A stretch of DNA of 64,000 bases from Bacteroidota bacterium. GTDB taxonomy: Bacteria; Bacteroidota; Bacteroidia; Chitinophagales; Chitinophagaceae. The stretch spans positions 248,001-312,000 of the forward strand of contig JAFDZS010000001.1 of assembly GCA_018266775.1 (NCBI GenBank), in the 5' to 3' direction. The notes below the pieces were generated by a model. It was not told the DNA's origin. It did not search any database and was given only the letters and a program-made list of their open reading frames with translations. This document shows, piece by piece, positions 43,061-50,456 of this stretch. The position numbers and the translations under genes were made by a program. Numbering within the stretch: the first letter of the stretch is position 1; each line of letters starts with the position of its first letter.

Positions 43061-43133
43061 GGTGCGGTAGCTCAGTCGGTAGAGCAAAGGACTGAAAATC
43101 CTTGTGTCGGCGGTTCGATCCCGCCCCACACCA
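43061..43133 (+). tRNA. tRNA-Phe (GAA)
   Basis: A 73-base cloverleaf: acceptor GGTGCGG, D arm GCTCAGTCGGTAGAGC, anticodon arm AAGGA-CTGAAAA-TCCTT with anticodon GAA at 43094-43096, variable GTGTC, T arm GGCGG-TTCGATC-CCGCC, acceptor CCACACC and discriminator A. The CCA end is not encoded. One acceptor pair (C5 with A68) is a mismatch, which is unusual but leaves the other six pairs. A terminator follows at once. Confidence 0.93.
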
Positions 43134-43139
43134 CTTAAA

Positions 43140-43165
43140 CCTCAGCAGCAATGCTGGGGTTTTTT
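43140..43165 (+). terminator. Terminator of tRNA-Phe
   Basis: CCTCAGCA-GCAA-TGCTGGGG (one G-T pair, GCAA tetraloop) followed by six T. Confidence 0.8.
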
Positions 43166-43584
43166 GTTTATTGAAAACCAGTTTGTGGGCTATGTGAAGA
43201 GGTTTAGATTGATGAATATTTCTGTTAGTGAATCCTTGAGACAGTAAAATGATGGAAGTGGCATACACCTATATTGGCCACATAAGTATATAGGGTACAT
43301 AGGTAAATACACGAAGGCAGGAGGAAGATTGATGTATAATTTATGTTGCTCACAGCGTCGCAGAGGCACGGATTGGGGCTTTTAGGTTTGCAGAGGACTT
43401 TGTTTGTGCGAATAACTCGGTATGTAGTGACCCGTGGGTAACAATGGTTTACCTTATTCATTTAATTGTTGCATTCGTGAGACACGAACGCAAGCGGAGA
43501 ATTTTAATTAGATATGAATGTCTGTTCATTAAGCATGGAACCGGGACTCGAAATAAAATTATCCAATAAGCAACTTATTCTAAG
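43166..43584. other. Gene-free left border of the accessory cassette
   Basis: About 420 bases with no credible gene. It contains the left copy of the inverted repeat (43472-43497) and otherwise unremarkable sequence. It separates tRNA-Phe from the FRG-TPR gene. Confidence 0.5.
43472..43497 (+). repeat. Left copy of the cassette-flanking inverted repeat
   Basis: Its reverse complement matches 49531-49556 at 23 of 26 bases. Inside it TTCGTG-AGA-CACGAA is a small palindrome, so it may be a REP-like element. Confidence 0.5.
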
Positions 43585-45450
43585 TTATTCAATTTCTTTT
43601 TTTAGTTTTTTAAAGTCTGATTCGGAAATTTTATAATTTTTATAAAGGTTTAAATCTGCATAATCATTATAAAACTCTTTCCAAAATTCCTGAATGCTGT
43701 CAAATTCGTTTATAGATATCCGGTAATTTTCAATAGCCTTCAATTTGTCTCCTTTGCACAAATAGTAGTGCCCCATACTTTTATTACCAAAATCTTTGCA
43801 ACCTAATTCAATAGCTTTGGTTATGTTTTGTTCAGCATCATTCAGATTTTTTACACTTAAATAACAGAACCCAATATTGTTAAATGCTTGTGCATAATAT
43901 TCCTGATTTAATTGTATGCATTGAGACAAGTACTCCTGTGCTTTTCCGATTTTGCCTAACTTAAAAAATACCACTCCTAAAAAATTACAGCATTCATCGT
44001 TTTTACTATTAATTTCAAAGCCTTTGCTGAAACACTCTTCAGCCTGCTTAAGCTGTTTCAATTTTAAATAACAATGACCCATATGACAAACAGCACTATC
44101 ATCTTTCGGATTAATTTCAAAAGCTTTTGAGAATTTAGTCAGAGCAATTTTATAGTTTTTCAAGTTAAAATTTACTTCCCCCAAGCCAAACCATAGATCT
44201 GCGTCATTTTTATCTATGGTTTGCCCTAATTTAAAATACTTAAGAGCTAATTCAAACTTATCGGTTATATTATACAAATTAGCCAGATTATTAATAGGCT
44301 TTATATTTTTCTTATCCAATGTCATTGCTTTTTTATAATTAGCAATGGCCTGATTAAAGTCTGTCGTTCTGCCACCTTTAATAAATTTATCTTCGTATGC
44401 AATGCCCCTATTATACCATAAATCAGCATCTTTCGGTTTAAGTTTTATTGCTGAAGAAAAAGATATAATTGCGTCTTCATAATTTTTATAGATAGTAAGA
44501 TAAATGTACCCTCTTTCGAAAAAAGCTTCAGCGAGATTTTTATCCAATTCAATAGCTTTTGAATAATATTCGACTGCGTTTTTATAAAGGCCTAAATCAT
44601 CGTTTTGTAACTTGGCCTTTTGATGCGAAACTTTTCCCATCTGATAGTAATCAAAAGGGTTTTTCATTTTATAACTTCTTTTTGCATTGTTTGCCTGCAG
44701 ATAGCCAAGAAAATCAGGATAAATGGATTCCTCATGTATGCCAGCCACTATACCCAACTCAGACATAATATTTTCTTTTGCCATCTTATCAATAATAATC
44801 TCAAAATCTATCTGCTCATTTTCTATTATGCCTTTACTATTAAAAATGAATATACTTTCCTGCTTAATTATTCTTGAATTAGAGTGGTAAGGGCGGTAGG
44901 TTTGAATTTTGTCTTTTAACTGGTTTAATATATCACCAATTTTCTTTGTATTCTCTATATCACCCCATTCTTTAAAATCTACAATTTCATTGAAAATAGA
45001 TCGCTTGTTATAATTCATACAATACACTTTACCATCTTCACCATTAATTCCAGCATAATCAGAGGCTGCCATGTATAAAGCAACAAGTGAACTATAACTA
45101 AAATCAATTAATAGTGTTGATGCCCCAAAGTGTTGCATTTCTGCGAGCAAACGTAAATCGCTCATTCCTTTGATAACAGGATGCGTGTCTTCCCGCTTTC
45201 TCGCCTCTGAGATGCTATCCTCCAGGTAAAGAATAATTTCGTCTGAATTAATTGTAGCGTCTGGATATCCGCTGCTTTTTTTGGCATCACTTAATCTTCT
45301 AACTACTCCGGATGTTACGGGCCATTGCGCATTCGCTTGTCCTCTAAAAATATACTTACTCAGATTGTCGCCTTGTGAATTAATTGAGTTAATTGCGTCT
45401 ACATATTCATTTAGCGTTTTAATTGGCATTTTTAAATAGGCTTTGACCAT
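43585..45450 (-). CDS. FRG-domain protein with TPR repeats
   Basis: A 621-residue, probably cytoplasmic protein. The FRG domain is N-terminal: F35-R36-G37 in YIFRGQANAQWP, then LLAEMQHFGASTLLIDFS (101-118) with ALYMAA, and RIIKQESIFIF (193-203). From about 285 to 600 there are roughly nine tetratricopeptide repeats (for example AVEYYSKAIELDKNLAEAFF). FRG domains are frequent in phage-defence and toxin loci, but their biochemical activity is not established to my knowledge. TPRs usually bind partners or sense ligands. It lies 266 bases downstream of the STAND NTPase on the same strand, in the same A+T-rich island. Confidence 0.78.
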   Translation of the reverse strand: MVKAYLKMPIKTLNEYVDAINSINSQGDNLSKYIFRGQANAQWPVTSGVVRRLSDAKKSSGYPDATINSDEIILYLEDSISEARKREDTHPVIKGMSDLRLLAEMQHFGASTLLIDFSYSSLVALYMAASDYAGINGEDGKVYCMNYNKRSIFNEIVDFKEWGDIENTKKIGDILNQLKDKIQTYRPYHSNSRIIKQESIFIFNSKGIIENEQIDFEIIIDKMAKENIMSELGIVAGIHEESIYPDFLGYLQANNAKRSYKMKNPFDYYQMGKVSHQKAKLQNDDLGLYKNAVEYYSKAIELDKNLAEAFFERGYIYLTIYKNYEDAIISFSSAIKLKPKDADLWYNRGIAYEDKFIKGGRTTDFNQAIANYKKAMTLDKKNIKPINNLANLYNITDKFELALKYFKLGQTIDKNDADLWFGLGEVNFNLKNYKIALTKFSKAFEINPKDDSAVCHMGHCYLKLKQLKQAEECFSKGFEINSKNDECCNFLGVVFFKLGKIGKAQEYLSQCIQLNQEYYAQAFNNIGFCYLSVKNLNDAEQNITKAIELGCKDFGNKSMGHYYLCKGDKLKAIENYRISINEFDSIQEFWKEFYNDYADLNLYKNYKISESDFKKLKKEIE

Positions 45451-45716
45451 ATATTTAATAATTGGTAATGAGATTAGGGTGAATTGTTTATTATTATATA
45501 TAAGATATTCTAAATTATTTTATTTTTTTAATAAATATAAAGAGAAACAGGTGTTTATTAGTTGGAATGTGGGTTTTATCCGATGGTGGGGGTTGTGAAT
45601 ATAACAGATAGTATTTTGAGGAAAAATGATCAATGCTACCCAATTAATATGAAAGTAACACAGGGAATTATGTCCTAAGCAATTGGGTTTATGTCTGAAA
45701 ATGATCGTTTCTTGAA
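45451..45716. other. Spacer between the STAND NTPase and FRG-TPR genes
   Basis: 266 very A+T-rich bases; no exact -7 box and no terminator-like hairpin found by eye. Whether the FRG-TPR gene has its own promoter is therefore open. Confidence 0.35.
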
Positions 45717-47816
45717 TTATTGAATCTCTGTTGGTGGTTTTTTTATTGTAAACACTCCGTGTAGCAAATCCGTTGTTGCTCCAGTTTTTTTATCTACATA
45801 ATACACAAAATATCTAGGACTTGTATTGTTAAAAACATCTAATTTATCGTTCTTGATTGTAAATGTTTTAGTGATTCCCTGAAATTTTAATGATTGCAGT
45901 GAAACTTCATCCATCGGGTATTTACCATTATTAAAAAGAACTTTCACCCTTATCCAACCATCCTCTGAGTTTTGAATTGTTGGAATATCAAATGAGAATT
46001 TGTAGCCAGATTGTTTAATGTCTTTGGAACTAATTGATCCGTCCGGATTAGCCATATTTAAAATTTTAAAATTGGATATATCTATTTTGGGCAATGATTT
46101 TATTGCTGTATTGGCATTAAGTTTAGCTAATTCTGCATTAGCAGATGATAGATTTTTTTCCAATTCTTCATTCTGATCACTCAAATAATTGGTTTTATCA
46201 ATAAGAGCTTGCAAATCTTCACGTAATGTTAGACCCACCTGAAAAAATGAATCTAGTGATTTTTTTTGTCGCTTAATAGTAATGTTATAATCTTTAATGG
46301 CTTGTTCATTCATTGCGAGATTTTCAACTTTGACTGTTTCAGGGATTGGTTTATTATTTGTAATTAAATTATTCAATTGAGTAATTGAATCTTTAGCGAA
46401 CTGAATGGCTAATTTTGAAGCATTCAATTGCTTTTCTAACCCTTGCGCCGTTTTATCATTTACAAAATTTATATAAATCCTGAAAATAAAAATTGCTAAG
46501 GAAATTATTATCAAACTTGCGACTACTCCAATCGTTAAAGTTATTTTCTTTGCTTTAGTCGCCGATTTTTTCAAATCTATGGCCTGCTTTTCTATTTTGG
46601 ACGCCTCCTCATGTATTTCTCTTGCAATTCGTTCAGTTTTGCTTTCAAAAATTTGTTTTGCCAATCTATCATGCACTATCTCTATTTCACTGTCGGCTTC
46701 CTTGCCCACAACACGGATAATTCCAGTATTCTCTGAAATTTGATAAGCGAGTTTCCTAAGGTATTCATCATTACCCGCAAACTTATCTATTGTAATTGTT
46801 AATCGCTTTCCAGATTCGTTTAAAAGCTTATTTTCTATCAAATACCTTAACTCGGGATACTTCTCAATACTTTCTTCGTAATAATGCCTGATCAGTTGGG
46901 TGTCGTTATGTTCTTCAACAAACTCAGGAGTAACCTCACTAAGTTGTTTTTGATGACTTTTTTTAAAAAGCTGAAAACAATAAATGCTAAGCACAAATGG
47001 ATCTACTTCTTTATTAACTAAATCTTTATCAACATTTCCACTTACCACACCATCGTCTCTCCAGAGTGCAGGAGTGCCAATTGTTTTAATAATTAATTCT
47101 GCGGTTTTCCTTTTAATACTACTTTGTGAAGGACAAATTATAGCATCTAAGGCCTGTGAAGGAGAAAATCTTTTCAGTCTATAACGCACATCATTTATAG
47201 AAGGAATTAATAGAGTAAAATCATCGAGAAATCCAATCCAATCCTGACGTAAACTAAAAACTACTTTAAAACTTGAAATATTATTAATATAATCCACAGT
47301 TTTTAGAGCATCGGGAAGACGAAGTTCGATTAATTCTGAAAGCTGAAACATGAAACGATGCAACTTAAATGGATCACTTTTGTGCCCAAGTGTAAAAAGT
47401 TCTTCAAACTGATCAAAAAACAGGACAGGCTTTATAAGACCTTTAAAAATGACATTCTTTGCTGCATAATCAATTAGAGATTGACCATCGGTAAAGTCAG
47501 GAATACTTTGATCCCAAATCTTTAATTCTTCCACAATTCTCCTTTGTACCGAAACCAACGGATCTTCATCTTTATTAGCAAAATTAATTCGTATATATAT
47601 TGGATGAAAATATTCTCTTTTGAGCTGAGGTAGTAATTTGGCATGTATGAGAGAGGTTTTACCAGTGCCCGAGGCTCCATACAAAACAGTAAGCTGATGC
47701 TTTCTGATCAGGTTAACAAGTTCTTCGACTTCAAGTGTCCTGCCAAAAAATATATCCTCATCATCTTCTTTAAATGAAAAGGGACCCCGGAATGGATTTT
47801 CAAAAATGGGTGTCAT
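45717..47816 (-). CDS. STAND-type P-loop NTPase with one membrane helix
   Basis: A 699-residue protein. NPFRGPFSFKEDDEDIFFGR at 7-26 is the typical entry to novel-STAND NTPases, Walker A is GASGTGKTS (47-55), and Walker B is VLFFDQFEELF (131-141, D135). A winged-helix-like part ends at IEIVHDRLAKQIFESK (378-393). Then comes a coiled coil/linker, a single transmembrane helix (about 424-447), a second coiled coil (~455-560) and a beta-rich C-terminal domain (~575-699). Usual STAND sensor repeats (WD40, TPR) are missing; the outer coiled coil and beta domain may sense instead. Its ATG overlaps the upstream TGA (ATGA, 47813-47816), so it is coupled to the SIR2-TIR gene. Confidence 0.8.
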   Translation of the reverse strand: MTPIFENPFRGPFSFKEDDEDIFFGRTLEVEELVNLIRKHQLTVLYGASGTGKTSLIHAKLLPQLKREYFHPIYIRINFANKDEDPLVSVQRRIVEELKIWDQSIPDFTDGQSLIDYAAKNVIFKGLIKPVLFFDQFEELFTLGHKSDPFKLHRFMFQLSELIELRLPDALKTVDYINNISSFKVVFSLRQDWIGFLDDFTLLIPSINDVRYRLKRFSPSQALDAIICPSQSSIKRKTAELIIKTIGTPALWRDDGVVSGNVDKDLVNKEVDPFVLSIYCFQLFKKSHQKQLSEVTPEFVEEHNDTQLIRHYYEESIEKYPELRYLIENKLLNESGKRLTITIDKFAGNDEYLRKLAYQISENTGIIRVVGKEADSEIEIVHDRLAKQIFESKTERIAREIHEEASKIEKQAIDLKKSATKAKKITLTIGVVASLIIISLAIFIFRIYINFVNDKTAQGLEKQLNASKLAIQFAKDSITQLNNLITNNKPIPETVKVENLAMNEQAIKDYNITIKRQKKSLDSFFQVGLTLREDLQALIDKTNYLSDQNEELEKNLSSANAELAKLNANTAIKSLPKIDISNFKILNMANPDGSISSKDIKQSGYKFSFDIPTIQNSEDGWIRVKVLFNNGKYPMDEVSLQSLKFQGITKTFTIKNDKLDVFNNTSPRYFVYYVDKKTGATTDLLHGVFTIKKPPTEIQ

Positions 47817-49099
47817 GCTATTATGTTTTTCGTTTCACTAAATAGTCGATCAAATCCACCATGATTTTCTCCAAACCGGAATTCGCTTTTAATTAGTTCG
47901 GGTAATTTATCTATATAATTCCTTTCGTTATCAACAAAATATGGAACAATATTTATTTTTTTATGTATATTAGAATGCGCTGCTACATCATTCCTAGCTT
48001 TTGCAGAGTACCACTCAATATCCCTGATATAATTCAAGTCACTGCTCAATGTGTTAAAAAGCCCTTCTGATATTACACTTAAAAGCATTTTAGTTTTAGG
48101 ATTCATTATATAATCCTTGATCTCATTTTCATGGCTTCCAATAGTTTGAGTTTCCTCATCAAAATAAGTTACTACACCCTGTTCCCTAAACTTATGATAT
48201 AAACTCTTTGCAACAACTAAATCATGCGATTTACTATAACTAATAAATATCTGGCTGTTTTCATATTTGTTTTTAAATTCTTCTTTTTTAAGTGCCTTTT
48301 GATAAAATTTATCAACAAAATCATCAACAGGAGAAGTATGTATGAGTTTAATATTATGCTTTGCAAAAAAGAACTCCTGGTACTTTAATTTTGTCGGGTG
48401 ATCATTTACTATATATATTGGTCTTGATGAAAATGGGTTATTTGATAAAACACGTATACAGTACCTCATAAACAAATCCGGGAAATCACATCCAATAAAG
48501 AGGAGTGTTTTATTTTGTAAGTAAGACAAAAGGGAATTATCTGAACTATGCTTAGGTGAATTCGCTAATGAATACATTGATTCTAATAATTCTTCGTCAT
48601 TTATTGCACAAAGTGGGCTGTCAAGATTATCAAATAGATATATTATCTTTCGCAGACCATTATTAAAATTAATGCTTGGCAAGCCATGCATCGTTATTGT
48701 ATCGTTTTTATAGATTTCTACCTCTTCATTATTATTTTTTCTAAATTCTGTTTCAAATTCTTTAAAAACATTTGCTATCAGGAATATTTTAAAATATTTC
48801 AGATTTGCTAATTGAGTTAAGAATTTTAGTCTTTTCTTTTTTTCATTTAGTAACTTATAGCAACCTAGGAGGCTATTATAATCGAATTCAGGTATTGCTA
48901 AAGGGAGCTCACTCAACAAGGCAGGTGGTTCTGGCCATTCTTCTGATGGATAAAAAGATTCACGAATTATATATTCATGAATATTTATTGAATTCCCTTG
49001 TTCGGTAGGCACTTTAAATAATTCACAACCTATTATAGGAATTAGATTTCCTGAAGTATACTTATGGATCAAGTTATCAATAACAGAATCGATATTCAT
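47813..49099 (-). CDS. SIR2-like and TIR domain fusion protein
   Basis: A 428-residue protein. Residues ~10-265 look like a SIR2-type Rossmann domain: LIPIIGCELFKV (19-30) at the nucleotide loop, a His-Gly at 138-139 (ITMHGLP) in the position of the SIR2 catalytic histidine, and LLFIGCDFPDLFMRYCIRVL (199-218), typical of SIR2-like defence proteins. The usual GAGxS is altered to IIGCE. Residues ~281-405 are a TIR domain: SQIFISYSKSHD, TYFDEETQTIG and YIRDIEWYSAKA, with E362 as candidate NADase glutamate. NAD+ cleavage is the expected activity (family knowledge). It is the first gene of the cassette. Confidence 0.75.
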   Translation of the reverse strand: MNIDSVIDNLIHKYTSGNLIPIIGCELFKVPTEQGNSINIHEYIIRESFYPSEEWPEPPALLSELPLAIPEFDYNSLLGCYKLLNEKKKRLKFLTQLANLKYFKIFLIANVFKEFETEFRKNNNEEVEIYKNDTITMHGLPSINFNNGLRKIIYLFDNLDSPLCAINDEELLESMYSLANSPKHSSDNSLLSYLQNKTLLFIGCDFPDLFMRYCIRVLSNNPFSSRPIYIVNDHPTKLKYQEFFFAKHNIKLIHTSPVDDFVDKFYQKALKKEEFKNKYENSQIFISYSKSHDLVVAKSLYHKFREQGVVTYFDEETQTIGSHENEIKDYIMNPKTKMLLSVISEGLFNTLSSDLNYIRDIEWYSAKARNDVAAHSNIHKKINIVPYFVDNERNYIDKLPELIKSEFRFGENHGGFDRLFSETKNIIA

Positions 49100-49646
49100 A
49101 AAAGTGGAAAGGTTTAGAGTTGGGTAAATGTATATTGCAGTTATAGCTGCTTAAATTTAGTCAGTTATGATGGATACAGGTATACGTAGAAGCCGAAAAT
49201 TAAATTGCGGTTTTTACGTAAGAATTATTAGTAAAAGATTAATTAAGCAGAGTAAGGTTTGCAATTTTTATTGAACTAATTTTTTTTCTTTTTAAAGAAT
49301 ATGCATGGGAGTTTGTTTGGCTTTTGATAGGTGTAAAGTACTGCTGAAGATGATAGATAAAAAAACAGGTAATAATAAGGTTGCGGGGAGGTTTAGGGAT
49401 CGAAAGGGGTAATAATAGGGTTGCTCGATGAAAGGGAAGTATTTAAGCTGGGGTCTTCTGGATTAGTTGGTTTTGGGGTTGTGCAGACGCTAAGGAAAAT
49501 TAGCTTTCATTGACCACCCAAATATAGCTTCCGCCTGCGTTCGTCCCTCACGAATGTACATATATAACTCTTTATCTGTTCCGCTAACATTAAGTCATAT
49601 CACTCAAATTCAAACCTGTTTCCTGTATGAATAATGAGAAGTCAAT
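49100..49646. other. Gene-free right border of the accessory cassette
   Basis: 547 bases without a credible gene. Contents: a weak -7-like TACATTTA upstream of the SIR2-TIR gene, two 17-bp direct repeats of GGTAATAATAAGGTTGC (49368-49384 and, with one change, 49408-49424), and the right inverted repeat. No integrase, att-like duplicate of the tRNA end, or transposase was found. Confidence 0.5.
49531..49556 (+). repeat. Right copy of the cassette-flanking inverted repeat
   Basis: Starts CCGCCTGCGTTCGT and ends CTCACGAATG; matches the reverse complement of 43472-43497 at 23 of 26 bases. Confidence 0.5.
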
Positions 49647-50330
49647 TTATCTCTTCACCACATACCTTAACCACAAATAATCCCCATAAATCCTTTTTAC
49701 CGATTGCAGCGTAAAATGAGTAGCCATTCTTTTACTATAACCTTTTTCCACTTCAAAAACACTGAGTGCACCGCTGGTACCATCGGCAATAGGTGCCAGC
49801 ACCAGGCTCATTTCATCAATCAATCCCGCTTTAAGAAAGGAGCCGTTTACGTGGCCGCCGCCGTCTATTCGTATCCGTTTTATTCCAAATAAGCGGTTCA
49901 ATTTTTCCAGTATCAGTGATAAATCTATTGTTGTTTTACCTCCAAAAATGTACGATACATTTTTACTGCGTAAATGCTGCAAGTAAGCGCTGCTCACTTT
50001 TTCAGTAAGCACTTCAATCACGTGTTCGGTGGTAACCATATTAGTGTCCCAAAAGCATTTACCCGATGGGTCCATCACCACGCAGTATTTTTTGGCAGGT
50101 TGTTGGGCAACAAAATCTGCTTTGGCAATTGTGGTTTTGGGTGTGGTGAGTTTGTATTTCCTTTTACTGCAAAATTCCTGCATGGTGGTGCGGCCCACCA
50201 GCCAGGCATCTGCTTTTATTTTAGCGGCAGGCTCTTCAAAATATTTATGATGGTCTTTTAATCCCCAGATGGTTTGTTTGATCTTTCCATCAAGAGAAGA
50301 AAACATGTGACAAATAACGTAAGGTTTCAT
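49647..50330 (-). CDS. RibD C-terminal-domain (dihydrofolate-reductase-fold) reductase
   Basis: A 227-residue NADPH-dependent reductase of the RibD_C family. The N-terminus has MFSSLDGKI, and IDGGGHVNGSFLKAGLIDEMSLVLAP contains the conserved GGG...L.DE.....P pattern. The deaminase domain of RibD is absent, so it may act in riboflavin synthesis as a stand-alone reductase or on another pyrimidine or drug-like substrate. It lies downstream of the M13 peptidase gene with a terminator between, so it should be independently transcribed. Confidence 0.82.
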   Translation of the reverse strand: MKPYVICHMFSSLDGKIKQTIWGLKDHHKYFEEPAAKIKADAWLVGRTTMQEFCSKRKYKLTTPKTTIAKADFVAQQPAKKYCVVMDPSGKCFWDTNMVTTEHVIEVLTEKVSSAYLQHLRSKNVSYIFGGKTTIDLSLILEKLNRLFGIKRIRIDGGGHVNGSFLKAGLIDEMSLVLAPIADGTSGALSVFEVEKGYSKRMATHFTLQSVKRIYGDYLWLRYVVKR

Positions 50331-50404
50331 AAGCTGGTGTGTTTAATTGTTCTAACAATACTCTTTTTGTTTTGTTACTGAAAAATACCGAACCGTGTTC
50401 TAAT

Positions 50405-50436
50405 AAAGAAGCCAACTATTTAAAGTTGGCTTCTTT
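50405..50436 (-). terminator. Terminator of the M13 peptidase gene
   Basis: AAAGAAGCCAACT and AGTTGGCTTCTTT arms, perfectly complementary around six bases, 20 bases after the stop at 50457. Confidence 0.85.
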
Positions 50437-50456
50437 GTTGTATAAAAAATTTTTTC

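Noticed and set aside
43053-43268. 71-codon minus-strand frame over tRNA-Phe
   Set aside because: Its C-terminal part (RWCGAGSNRRHKDFQSFA) is simply the reverse complement of the tRNA.
43061-49646. Integrative element with attL/attR at tRNA-Phe
   Set aside because: No second copy of the tRNA 3' end and no recombinase gene were found between the tRNA and the RibD-C gene.
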